64,000 bases of DNA from the NCBI RefSeq assembly GCF_918378365.1, contig NZ_OU912926.1, forward strand, positions 1,426,001-1,490,000. Direction: 5' to 3'. The translations under genes were made by a program, and so were the position numbers. A model generated the notes under the pieces. That model was not told where the DNA came from. It made no database searches and saw nothing but the letters and a program-made list of their open reading frames with translations. This document shows, one piece after another, positions 20,101-28,129 of this stretch. The first letter of the stretch is position 1. Every line of letters starts with the position of its first letter. The DNA comes from Candidatus Nitrotoga arctica (GTDB lineage Bacteria; Pseudomonadota; Gammaproteobacteria; Burkholderiales; Gallionellaceae).

Positions 20101-20287
20101 TCCATTGATGCTCGGCACCGGCGTTGGGTCCGAATTGCGCCATCCTCTGGGTATCACGATGGTGGGAGGGTTGCTGGTAAGTCAGGTGCTGACTCTATTT
20201 ACAACGCCGGTTATTTACCTTGCCTTTGATCAGTGGGCGCAGCGCTTCAAATCATCCCCCCAGCTGCCAACCGTATCTGAGGTGTAA
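17189..20287 (+). CDS. mdtB: RND efflux inner-membrane transporter (MdtB-like)
   Basis: 1032-aa HAE1-type proton antiporter with the standard twelve-helix plan: TM1 near residues 10-30, large periplasmic loop, TM2-6 (about 335-525), second loop, TM7-12 (about 850-1020). Family marks include the N-terminal [30 protein letters not shown] motif ([19 protein letters not shown]), the TM4 proton-relay acidic residues in [14 protein letters not shown], and [15 protein letters not shown]. It starts inside the mdtA stop codon and is followed after 15 bases by a paralogue. MdtB and MdtC form a heterotrimer in enterobacteria, and the same is likely here. Confidence 0.95.
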   Translation: MNPSRLFIIRPVATSLLMVAILLSGMLAYRLLPVSALPEVDYPTIQVTTFYPGASPDVTTSSITAPLERQFGQMPGLNQMSSSSSGGASVITLQFGLDLSLDVAEQGVQAAINAATSFLPTDLPMPPIYSKVNPADAPIVTLAITSATLPLPKVQDLVDTRLAQKLSQLPGVGLVSIGGGQRPAVRIQANPKSLAANGLNLDDIRIAIGNANVNIAKGSFDGAARASTLDANDQLKSAEEYRNLIIAWRNGAPIRLSDIADTIDGAENTHLAAWADQTRAVILNVRRQPGANVIETVDRIQKLLPQLQATLPGSINVKVLTDRTTTIRASVEDVRFELMLSVVLVVMVIFLFLRNVYATIIPGIAVPLSLIGTFGVMYLAGFSINNLTLMALTIATGFVVDDAIVMIENITRYIEAGDSPLQAALKGAEQISFTIISLTFSLIAVLIPLLFMGDVVGRLFREFAITLAVAILISAVVSLTLTPMMCAKLLRHIPAAEQGWFYRKSGVFFDRVIARYGVMLNWVLDRQLATLLVAGATLVLTVLLYMFVPKGFFPVQDTGVIQGMTQAPQSVSFAAMAERQQALAQVVLKDPAVESLSSFIGVDGTNATLNSGRMLINLKPKSARNTDATGVIRRLQHSLAQVQGIEMYMQPVQDLTIETRVSSTQYQFSVEDANPAELAEWAPKLLERLRKLPELIDVNSDVQDQGLQAYVEIDRDTAGRLGITPAAIDNTLYNAFGQRLISTIFTQSSLYRVVLEVKPEFQRGPEALNGIYIVSLNGSQVPLSSIARISERATPLSINHIDQFPAATISFNLAPGASLGNAVKAIRAAEQEIGLPVSVQTSFQGAALAFQASLSNMLLLILAAIITMYIVLGILYESYIHPVTILSTLPSAGVGALLALLLSRTDLGVIGIIGIILLIGIVKKNAIMMIDFALDAERNHGKTPREAIYEACLLRFRPILMTTMCALLAALPLMLGTGVGSELRHPLGITMVGGLLVSQVLTLFTTPVIYLAFDQWAQRFKSSPQLPTVSEV

Positions 20288-20302
20288 CTTAATCTTGCTG
20301 CC

Positions 20303-23300
20303 ATGAGTTTATCTGAAACCTTCATAAACCGCCCGGTTGCCACGACGCTATTGGCATTGGGTATCGTATTGTCGGGGGTAATTGCATTTACATTGCTTCC
20401 TGTAGCAGCCTTACCACAAGTTGATTTTCCAACAATCTCGGTGCAGGCAACACTGCCGGGGGCCAGTCCAGAAACGATGGCTGCCACGGTGGCGACACCG
20501 CTTGAACGATCGCTTGGCCTCATTGCCGGTGTTACCGAGATCAGCTCGTCTAGTTCGCTTGGTTCAACCCGAATCACTTTGCAATTCGATCTTGATCGCA
20601 ATATCGATGGTGCTGCGCGTGATGTTCAGGCGGCAATGAACGCGACGCGGAATCTACTACCCACTGGTCTTCCCAGCAACCCACTCTACCGTAAAGTTAA
20701 TCCGGCCGATGCGCCGATTATGATTCTTTCTCTTACCTCAGAATCGATGAGTCGAGGGCAAATGTACGATGCGGCATCGACTATCCTCGCGCAAAAAATA
20801 TCCCAACTGAAAGGAATCGGTCTGGTGACCGTAGGGGGCAGTTCACTACCTGCAGTGCGTGTGTCACTCAACCCGAATGTCCTGAACAAGTATGGCATAG
20901 GCGTAGAGGATGTACGTGCTGCGATCGTCGCTACCAACGCTAACAGGCCTAAAGGCTCGCTTGAGAACGAAGATCGGCGCTGGCAGATACTGGCTAACGA
21001 TCAGGCCAAAACTGCTGCCGAATATCTTCCGACAATCGTAGCTTATCGTAACGGCGCCCCCGTTCGTCTTGCCGACATTGCTCAGGTAGAGGATTCAGTA
21101 CAGGACATCCGAAATGCCGGACTGGTCAATGGTAAACCTGCCGTGATGCTGCTCCTGAATCGCCAGCCGGGCGCCAATATCATTGAAACGGTAGATCAGG
21201 TAAAGCAATTATTGCCCCTATTGCGTGCTTCTATACCAGCAGCAATGACCCTGTCTGTGGCGTCGGACCGCACGCCGACCATTCGCGCATCGTTGCAGGC
21301 AGTCGAACACACCCTTTTGATTTCGATCGCCCTGGTGATATTGGTTGTATTTCTGTTTCTGCGCGACGTCCGGGCTGCGCTCATCCCAAGCGTTGCGGTC
21401 TCGGTATCGCTGATCGGTACCTTTGGTGTGATGTATCTGGCCGGTTTCAGTCTGAACAATATTTCGCTTATGGCCCTGACCGTCGGTACCGGATTTGTGG
21501 TGGATGATGCTGTGGTGATGCTGGAAAATATTTCTCGCCACATCGAGAACGGTCTTTCGCCATTTAAAGCTGCTGTTCAAGGGGCACGCGAGGTGAGCTT
21601 CACGGTATTATCAATGAGTCTGTCTTTGATCGCTGTATTCATACCGATTTTGTTAATGGGCGGTGTCGTCGGGCGACTGTTTCGAGAATTTGCTATTACG
21701 TTATCGGCAGCCATTCTAGTATCCTTGGTTGTCTCGTTGACTGTTACACCCATGATGTGTGCACGGCTATTGCGTCCACGATCAGAGTCATCGCAAGGAC
21801 GTTTTTATCGGGTAAATGAACGTATCTTCAATGCGCTATTGAACGGTTATCGAGTATCGCTCGATTGGGCACTCGTTCACGGTCGCTTCATGCTATTCGT
21901 ACTTTTGGCAACAGTTTGCCTTAATATTTATCTTTACACGGTCATACCCAAGGGCTTTTTCCCGCAGCAGGATACCGGCCGTCTGACGGGAGCCATTCAG
22001 GCAGACCAAAGCATTTCTTTCCAGGCCATGCGAGACAAACTTGCTACTTTCGTCAATATTGTCGGGCAAGATCCTGCGGTGGATAGTGTCGTAGGTTTTA
22101 CTGGGGGAGGGCAAGTCAATACTGGGCGAATGTTCGTTGGACTAAAGCCTTTGGCTGAACGTCAGATATCCGCTGACAAGGTTATCGCCCGGTTGCGCAG
22201 CAAGCTTGGCCATGAACCCGGTGCCAACCTGTTTCTGCAATCGGTCCAGGACATTAGCGTCGGTGGTCGTGCCGGTAACGCGCAATACCAATACACACTC
22301 CAGGCAGATGGGATTGATGAATTGCGTACCTGGGAACCCATCATCCGCCAAGCATTGCGCTCGCTACCACAGCTTGCGGATGTCAACACCGACCAACAAA
22401 ACAAAGGGGGGCAGACTTCGCTGATCATCGACCGCGATGCTGCTGCCCGGCTAGGATTGACGCAGAGGCTTATCGATACAACATTGAACGATTTATTCGG
22501 TCAGCGCCAAGTATCAACGATATATAACCCATTGAACCAGTATCGAGTGGTTATGGAAGCTGCTCCGCAATATTTACAGAGCCCGGAAGCACTGAAAGAC
22601 GTGTTCTTCATTGCCCCCGGAGGCCTGCAAGTGCCACTGGCTGCATTTGCCCGCTGGGAAGAAACGGCGACGCCACTGGCGATTAATCACCAAGGTCAGT
22701 TTGCAGCCTCAACAATCTCATTTAACCTCCCGGTTGGCGTGTCGCTTTCAGATGCTACGCGAGCAATTGAGGATGCAATGGCGAAGATCGGCGTGCCTAC
22801 TTCTGTACATGGCAGCTTTCAGGGAACAGCTAAAGCCTTTCAGATGTCGCTCGCCACACAGCCTTTGCTTATCCTTGCCGCGTTGGTTGCAGTATACCTC
22901 GTGCTCGGCATGCTTTATGAGAGCTACATTCATCCTATAACCATTCTTTCGACGCTACCGTCGGCGGGAGTAGGAGCGATTCTAGCGCTGCTCGCGTTCA
23001 AGATGGATTTTAGTATTATCGCGTTGATTGGCGTCATCCTTCTAATCGGCATTGTCAAAAAGAATGCGATCTTGATGATCGACTTTGCGCTTGAAGCCGA
23101 ACGGCAACGTGGCTTGAGTCCACGTGATGCGATCTATGAAGCCTGTTTATTACGTTTCCGTCCAATCATGATGACCAGTATGGCTGCCTTGTTTGGCGCA
23201 CTGCCGCTCGCCTTGGGCTCGGGCATGGGTGCTGAATTGCGCCAACCACTGGGAATATCTATTGTGGGTGGGTTGATTTTAAGTCAACTGTTAACGTTGT

Positions 23301-23416
23301 ATACGACCCCGGTGGTCTATCTATACCTCGATCGATTTGGGCTATGGTGTCAAAAAATTTGGAAGCAACGGCCCCAAGTTAAATCCCTGAAAACTGCGCA
23401 ACAAACAGAATTATGA
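20303..23416 (+). CDS. mdtC: RND efflux inner-membrane transporter (MdtC-like)
   Basis: 1037-aa second HAE1 transporter, paralogous to the previous gene along its whole length. It shows [51 protein letters not shown] with the TM4 Asp pair, and [18 protein letters not shown]. Two different adjacent RND pumps sharing one adaptor is the MdtBC arrangement. Its stop overlaps the ATG of the outer-membrane factor gene by four bases, giving tight operon coupling. No Shine-Dalgarno is obvious before its own ATG, so translation may depend on the upstream gene. Confidence 0.95.
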   Translation: MSLSETFINRPVATTLLALGIVLSGVIAFTLLPVAALPQVDFPTISVQATLPGASPETMAATVATPLERSLGLIAGVTEISSSSSLGSTRITLQFDLDRNIDGAARDVQAAMNATRNLLPTGLPSNPLYRKVNPADAPIMILSLTSESMSRGQMYDAASTILAQKISQLKGIGLVTVGGSSLPAVRVSLNPNVLNKYGIGVEDVRAAIVATNANRPKGSLENEDRRWQILANDQAKTAAEYLPTIVAYRNGAPVRLADIAQVEDSVQDIRNAGLVNGKPAVMLLLNRQPGANIIETVDQVKQLLPLLRASIPAAMTLSVASDRTPTIRASLQAVEHTLLISIALVILVVFLFLRDVRAALIPSVAVSVSLIGTFGVMYLAGFSLNNISLMALTVGTGFVVDDAVVMLENISRHIENGLSPFKAAVQGAREVSFTVLSMSLSLIAVFIPILLMGGVVGRLFREFAITLSAAILVSLVVSLTVTPMMCARLLRPRSESSQGRFYRVNERIFNALLNGYRVSLDWALVHGRFMLFVLLATVCLNIYLYTVIPKGFFPQQDTGRLTGAIQADQSISFQAMRDKLATFVNIVGQDPAVDSVVGFTGGGQVNTGRMFVGLKPLAERQISADKVIARLRSKLGHEPGANLFLQSVQDISVGGRAGNAQYQYTLQADGIDELRTWEPIIRQALRSLPQLADVNTDQQNKGGQTSLIIDRDAAARLGLTQRLIDTTLNDLFGQRQVSTIYNPLNQYRVVMEAAPQYLQSPEALKDVFFIAPGGLQVPLAAFARWEETATPLAINHQGQFAASTISFNLPVGVSLSDATRAIEDAMAKIGVPTSVHGSFQGTAKAFQMSLATQPLLILAALVAVYLVLGMLYESYIHPITILSTLPSAGVGAILALLAFKMDFSIIALIGVILLIGIVKKNAILMIDFALEAERQRGLSPRDAIYEACLLRFRPIMMTSMAALFGALPLALGSGMGAELRQPLGISIVGGLILSQLLTLYTTPVVYLYLDRFGLWCQKIWKQRPQVKSLKTAQQTEL

Positions 23417-24885
23417 CTAATTTAAAGGGATTGATAACAACTTCAGGAGTTATATTGATAAAAACTAACAATATCATTTGTGTGCTGGTATTTTTAAGCC
23501 TGACCGGATGTGCCGTGGGACCCGACTACAAAAAACCTGATGTCATACCTCCAACCACTTTCAAGGAAGAGGCAAATCATTGGAAATTGGCAGAACCGCG
23601 GGATCACACTCCGCGCGGTAAATGGTGGGAAGTATATGGTGACATCCAGCTGAATGCGCTTGTACAACAAGTAGCAATCTCCAACCAAAATATACATAGC
23701 GCCGAAGCGCAATACCGGCAGGCACTCGCTCTTCTGGGTGCTGCGCGTGCACGTTACTTCCCTACAGTGACCGGAAACTTTGCTCATACTCGGGGACAAG
23801 GCACAAGCTCAACCAATTCTGGGGTAACAATTCCAGGTAATCCCACCGCAGCGATTACCGATACGAACCGGTTATTAATGAGTGCCAGCTGGGAGGTCGA
23901 TTTGTGGGGACGAATAGGGCGCACTGTTGAATTAAATCAAGCTTCAGCTGAAGCCAGTGCTGCCGACCTGCAATCAGCATTGCTAAGTGTTCAATCTACG
24001 TTGGTACAGACTTACTTTCAATTGCGTATCAATGATGCACAACGTAAATTACTGGAACAAACAACCATAGCCTATAAGCGGTCGCTTCAAATTACTCAAA
24101 ATCGCTATGAAGCTGGCATTGCAGGACGTTCTGATGTTGTTCAAGCAGATACACAATTAAAATCTACTCAAGCTCAGGCGATAGATCTGGGTGTGCAGAG
24201 GGCACAGTTTGAGCATGCGATCGCCGTGCTGATCGGTAAAGCCCCGTCCAATTTTTTTCTAAAACCTAGTTCAATCTTGCCAAATTTGCCAGAATTTCCT
24301 GCGGGCCTTCCGTCAGAATTGCTGGAGCGGCGCCCCGATATTGCCGCAGCGGAACGTCGCATTCAGGCTGCGAATGCCCAGATTGGCGTTACTCAAGCTG
24401 CATTTTTTCCATCTCTCATACTTGGCGCCTCAACTGGTTATCAAAGTTCACTGCTTTCCAATTTAATATCCTTGCCAAGGCGAGTATGGTCTTTGGGGCC
24501 GACCATTGCGGCCACAGTGTTTGACGGAGGGTTGAGGTCATCACAAAAAGAGCAGGCAATTGCTTTATTTGACAAAAGCGTTGCTGACTATCGCCAGATC
24601 GTTCTGGCTGGATTTCAGGAAGTTGAGGACAATCTTTCTACGTTGCGCATCCTGAGTGAAGAAGCCAAGGTACAACTTGAAGCGAGACAGTCGGCGCAGG
24701 AATCCGTTACGCTCTTTAATAACCAGTACATAGCTGGAACAGTAAGCTACCTGAATGTCGTCACAGCACAGGCAACAGCGCTTGATGCGGACATACGCAG
24801 CCTCAATATCATTGGCCGAAGCTTGGTCGCCAATGCAGCCTTGCTCAAAGCACTTGGTGGGGACTGGCGGGAACGTTCAATTTAG
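23413..24885 (+). CDS. Outer-membrane efflux lipoprotein (NodT/OprM family)
   Basis: 490-aa TolC-like channel closing the RND operon. A lipobox (SLTGC) precedes the family start [12 protein letters not shown]; the two OEP repeats contain [12 protein letters not shown] and [20 protein letters not shown]. It forms the trimeric outer-membrane duct for the MdtABC-like pump. The listed ATG overlaps the mdtC stop (ATGA), but an in-frame TTG at 23455 has AGGAG 5 bases upstream and gives a typical short lipoprotein signal with Cys19; that may be the real start. No terminator is evident after the stop. Confidence 0.93.
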   Translation: MTNLKGLITTSGVILIKTNNIICVLVFLSLTGCAVGPDYKKPDVIPPTTFKEEANHWKLAEPRDHTPRGKWWEVYGDIQLNALVQQVAISNQNIHSAEAQYRQALALLGAARARYFPTVTGNFAHTRGQGTSSTNSGVTIPGNPTAAITDTNRLLMSASWEVDLWGRIGRTVELNQASAEASAADLQSALLSVQSTLVQTYFQLRINDAQRKLLEQTTIAYKRSLQITQNRYEAGIAGRSDVVQADTQLKSTQAQAIDLGVQRAQFEHAIAVLIGKAPSNFFLKPSSILPNLPEFPAGLPSELLERRPDIAAAERRIQAANAQIGVTQAAFFPSLILGASTGYQSSLLSNLISLPRRVWSLGPTIAATVFDGGLRSSQKEQAIALFDKSVADYRQIVLAGFQEVEDNLSTLRILSEEAKVQLEARQSAQESVTLFNNQYIAGTVSYLNVVTAQATALDADIRSLNIIGRSLVANAALLKALGGDWRERSI

Positions 24886-25050
24886 TTGTCGCCTGAGTGC
24901 CATGCGTTCATGTTGCCATTTTGAGCGCAAAATATTCTTCCTCTTTCTCAAATTTAAGGGCAGAAATATTTGTCAGTAAATTTTACAAAACGGGTAATGT
25001 AGTGAATCGCATAATTTATAATACATTGAATTTAGAATAGTTATAAATAA

Positions 25051-25066
25051 TGGCATGATAAATGCT
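25051..25066 (+). promoter_or_regulatory. Sigma-54 (-24/-12) promoter of the PEP-CTERM gene
   Basis: tggcatgataaatgct matches the RpoN consensus TGGCACG-N4-TTGCW at all but two positions, with GG and GC exactly 10 bases apart. It lies 35 bases before the preferred ATG, giving a leader of about 25 bases. RpoN-dependent PEP-CTERM genes controlled by PrsK/PrsR are known in related bacteria; no prsKR is in the window. Confidence 0.65.
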
Positions 25067-25101
25067 TATATAGATTGCGAACAATAAAATTGGGGATAAA
25101 A

Positions 25102-25884
25102 ATGAAATCTAAACAAATCTTAATAGCAGTTAGTTTAATGAGTGCTGTGATGGGGAGTCACTCGGTGCTAGCGGACATAATTACTGTCGCTTATGAAGGT
25201 TCAGCAAATTTTGGCAGCGGGGGCGTTGGCTATTATTTTAACGGTACAGTCGCTCCCAACCCTAACTCCAATACGGTTCCTGTTGGCGTTGGAATTGGCG
25301 GTGACAGCTTCACATCGTTAGATCATTCATATGATTTTTCCACCTCCGGTCAATTCAATACGTGGTGCGTTGACATTTACCATTGGTTGAACGGTAGCAA
25401 TGTTCAATATACGGTTGGTACCGCAGCTGAACTTACCAATGCATTAAGTATTTTGCGTCCAGATGCCGCGACGAGAGTGAATCAACTAGGGCAATTGGCC
25501 AATCAAGTTTATGGCACTTTCGACAATAAAGATGGGTCAGCGGCCTTTCAATTGGCCGTATGGGCAATTACTTACGGGACAGCTGACGTATCAGGACACT
25601 ACCACATCAGCACGATAGACACAGGCTTCATGGTGGATAGCGGCACAGCGGGTTCGTCCTACGGAATCCTGGCCAACCAGTGGCTACAGAACCTGGGTGC
25701 AGGAGGTCCAGGGAATTACAAACTTACATATTTGAATGACGGTGATGTTAACAAAACGCAAGATATGGTTGTTTTTACAGCTGTTCCTCCTAAACTGGTC
25801 ACTGTTCCCGAACCTACTACCCTCGCTCTTCTCGGTCTTGGCCTAGCTGGACTTGGATTCAGTAGACGTAAGTTCGTAAGTTAA
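25102..25884 (+). CDS. PEP-CTERM surface protein with thioester-domain-like motifs
   Basis: 260-aa exported protein. A signal peptide (residues 1-24, ending VLA) and a C-terminal PEP-CTERM sorting signal (VPEPTTLALLGLGLAGLGF then RRK) predict exosortase processing and surface or matrix location. The ectodomain has one cysteine only, in NTWCVDIYHW (Cys89), and a later AAFQLAVWAITYG (Gln150). The pairing WCVD ... QxAVW resembles thioester domains, where Cys and Gln form an internal bond used for covalent adhesion; this is inference. GGGGA precedes the ATG at 25102; an upstream TTG at 25075 is less likely. The exosortase is not in the window. Confidence 0.88.
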   Translation: MKSKQILIAVSLMSAVMGSHSVLADIITVAYEGSANFGSGGVGYYFNGTVAPNPNSNTVPVGVGIGGDSFTSLDHSYDFSTSGQFNTWCVDIYHWLNGSNVQYTVGTAAELTNALSILRPDAATRVNQLGQLANQVYGTFDNKDGSAAFQLAVWAITYGTADVSGHYHISTIDTGFMVDSGTAGSSYGILANQWLQNLGAGGPGNYKLTYLNDGDVNKTQDMVVFTAVPPKLVTVPEPTTLALLGLGLAGLGFSRRKFVS

Positions 25885-25933
25885 TCAGTATTTAGGGTTT
25901 GATTGTTTTCTTGCCTTGTTATTGATATTACGT

Positions 25934-25978
25934 CCACAGCATGATGCCAAAGAGTTCGCTGTTGCATCATGACTGTGG
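25934..25978 (+). repeat. Hairpin downstream of the PEP-CTERM gene
   Basis: ccacagcatgatgc at 25934-25947 pairs with gcatcatgactgtgg at 25964-25978, a 14-bp stem with one bulged base. It may end or stabilise the PEP-CTERM transcript; no T-run follows, so it is not a clear Rho-independent terminator. Confidence 0.5.
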
Positions 25979-26175
25979 CGTTTGTCGGCAACCGAATTAA
26001 AATCGGTGGTACTCGGCCAGTTGCGTGCGGTTTTGCGTATGCTGGTTTTGTTGGGTGACATAATTGCTTAGACAATCGAATTCGACTCGAACATGTACCT
26101 ACATGTCTTTTGCCACACCCGTTAGTTCTATTCACATAATCTAAGTTGGACGGTTCTACGGACAATTGTGAGTCT

Positions 26176-26298
26176 ATTGATCCGGCACCGTTTATCCAAG
26201 AAGTCGTTCGCATTGAGCTTGTCGAAATGTGAATGGCTTCTTATGCTTCGACAAGCTCAGCACGAACGGCAGTCAAGTTCAAGTCGTGCCGGATCAAT
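26176..26298. repeat. Palindromic repeat element (REP/MITE-like)
   Basis: A 123-bp near-palindrome. Outer arms attgatccggcac (26176-26188) and gtgccggatcaat (26286-26298) are perfect complements; inner arms contain tgagcttgtcgaa and ttcgacaagctca. The inner core recurs as a single arm at 54684-54707. It looks like a small non-autonomous or REP-type repeat. Confidence 0.75.
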
Positions 26299-26480
26299 AA
26301 TAGGCTACAGTTTATTGTGGAAATACTTCTGGTTAGAAGCCCAACTGCGACGAACATCTAAATAGCTACTGCGAACGATTGTGGGAAATGCTCGAGTTAT
26401 TGCGTTTTCATCATCCGCGCTTTCATGGCATTGTCGAAAATACATTTGTAGCGTGGGTGCTGGGCAAAAAAACAAAAAAT

Positions 26481-26813
26481 TCAAGGTCGAAATGGACAGT
26501 TCGGACATTTTGATTCTTCAGTTTTTTGGTTAAAACAACACTCCAGTGACTGTGCCAGGCAGCTTGTAGATCGACGGCAAGCAATAAACGGTATACCTTG
26601 GACTAGCGCCAAGTTACGAAAATGGTGCATCACATTATGCCCCAGGAAATCTGTAAATAATATCAACAGTTCTGTATTCCTAGGCAGTCCATGCGGTTTG
26701 CGCTGGTGTGCCACATGTCGTCCGGTAATATGACGGGTAATGTTTATATTCCAATCAGACAGCAGTTCAGGAATATTTCCCAATCGATCCGCACCAATTA
26801 CTATTGCGTTCAT
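26481..26813 (-). CDS. DUF2325 family protein
   Basis: 110-aa protein. It opens with the family pattern MNAIVIGADRLGNIPELL and continues with HITGRHVAHQRK, LLILFTDFLGHNVMHHFR and GIPFIACRRSTSCL. The fold is probably a Rossmann-like alpha/beta unit; no reaction is known for the family. The tail carries five further Cys/Pro-rich residues (CLAQSLECC, CPNCPF), possible metal ligands. AAGGGG lies upstream of the ATG. Two Fur boxes precede it, one perfect, so iron repression is likely. Upstream on the same strand is only an IS110 relic, so the gene appears monocistronic. Confidence 0.75.
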   Translation of the reverse strand: MNAIVIGADRLGNIPELLSDWNINITRHITGRHVAHQRKPHGLPRNTELLILFTDFLGHNVMHHFRNLALVQGIPFIACRRSTSCLAQSLECCFNQKTEESKCPNCPFRP

Positions 26814-26858
26814 GTATTCACCCCTTGTACGAATTGCTTAATATTTAACAGATACAAA

Positions 26859-26873
26859 TAATAACTATTATCA
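26859..26873 (-). promoter_or_regulatory. Secondary Fur box upstream of the DUF2325 gene
   Basis: On the minus strand this reads tgataatagttatta, a 7-1-7 Fur site with one perfect half (TGATAAT) and a 5/7 second half. It lies 46 bases upstream of the ATG, in the expected promoter region. Confidence 0.6.
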
Positions 26874-26892
26874 TTTAAATTGTCAATGCAAT

Positions 26893-26907
26893 TGATAATA
26901 ATTATCA
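26893..26907. promoter_or_regulatory. Perfect Fur box
   Basis: tgataataattatca is an exact 7-1-7 Fur palindrome, extended by matching caat/attg flanks to 23 bases. It lies 80 bases upstream of the DUF2325 ATG and next to the weaker box, suggesting cooperative Fur binding. The nearest plus-strand gene is 1.2 kb away. Confidence 0.8.
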
Positions 26908-27224
26908 ATTGATACTGGTGGCTCAGTAGTCCATTACACGGTATTGATGGACTACTGATTTATAGATCTCTGATTAACAGATTGAACTATGGTGGTTAAA
27001 AGTCTTTTTTCTTGGAAAATATAGACGTAAAAACACTTAAAAATGAATTACTCCATAACAGTTCTTTGATTACTTAAGCATGGAAGACGCGCGTAAATAA
27101 TTCAAACTTTGAAGTTGATCGATTCCGCTGAAGGTAAGGTTATTTGATTCTGAAAGGTGGCACGGCTGGAATAAATCTGATACCAAATGGAAATGCGTGC
27201 CGCTGCCAACGATTCTTAGCGATG

Positions 27225-27720
27225 AAATGCGCCCGTTCTTCATCGCGGCCAGCACTTGACCATCGCGCTCGCCAGCGACAATTGCGCGCAAAATCTTTTG
27301 CCCCGTTTCAACGACCACCTCCGAGATGACGTTGGTGAGCTGGATGTTCATCTGCGTGAGCGTCTTTTGCATGCGCTGCACATACGTGCCCTGGCTTCTC
27401 AAAAGCATCCCGCGCTGGCGCCACAGAGAGCGCAATACGCACACGGCTTCGGTGGGACGAAATGCGCCGCGAAGCAAACCGTAGCTCATAAGTTGCTGCA
27501 ACCATTGACAGTCCAGCAGGTCAGACTTGCGGCCCGAGACATTTTTGACGTGGCGCGCATTAACCTGAAATACTTTGAAACCGCGCGATTCCAGAAGCTC
27601 GAACAAAGGGATCCAGTACACGCCCGTGGATTCCATCGCGACCGTGTCCACACCGCAAGCGTCGAGCCAGATCTGCATTAAGGCTTGCAGTCCTGCTTCT
27701 TCCATGTCGATCTCTATCAT
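27225..27720 (-). pseudogene. IS110-family transposase fragment
   Basis: Residual middle of an IS110 transposase. ACGVDTVAMESTGVYWIPLF, the FQVNARHVKNVSGRKSD block, and ERDGQVLAAMKNGRI are typical of the DEDD domain, including acidic residues of the RuvC-like site. The N-terminal part is lost (an in-frame stop lies just upstream of 27720), and after MKNGR the reading frame runs into unrelated sequence to 27070. The C-terminal domain is absent, so it is inactive. Confidence 0.85.
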
Positions 27721-28129
27721 GATCTATTCAGAATTTCAGCTGCTCAGAATCATGTCCCGTTTAAAATTCGATTCGCCTCCAAACTCAATACACCTTGAAT
27801 AAAGGCTGAATCTTGCATGTCATTAAATATGAGAATAGAATCACGAACTATTATCACTTGTAATGTTAGATGAATTAATAGTTATGAGTAAATTAGGTAT
27901 TGCTCCACTGATTGGTATTGATAAGTGCAAAAATACTTGATCGAAATAAGCATTCATAGTGATGCCGTGTTTTGCATGAGGACGAAGTGCTCATCCAGCA
28001 TTCAGAATAAACGTACCGTTTAGATGCACCAGTTTTAAGTATGTGACATCGAATTACCCGCCGCTAAGTAGTGCATTACGTACCAGATATTTTTTGATTT
28101 GATATTAATTTTGATTTGGAGAAACAACA
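27721..28129. other. Upstream region of the STN-type receptor gene
   Basis: About 410 AT-rich bases with no ORF. It should hold the receptor promoter; a weak Fur-like stretch around 27846-27862 (aactattatcac) is not convincing. Confidence 0.45.

Larger units (their letters stand above)
25885..26480. other. Non-coding stretch with two palindromic elements
   Basis: 596 bases without a credible gene. It holds a 14-bp-stem hairpin just after the PEP-CTERM gene and a 123-bp palindromic repeat element further on. Confidence 0.55.

Noticed and set aside
26168..26365. A 65-codon plus-strand ORF
   Set aside because: It is formed by the palindromic repeat element and has no RBS or family similarity.
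27256..27681. A 141-codon plus-strand ORF
   Set aside because: It is antisense to the IS110 transposase fragment and has no recognisable domain.
27846..27862. Fur box before the STN-type receptor
   Set aside because: Only one half-site is recognisable; the match is far weaker than the two boxes at 26859-26907.
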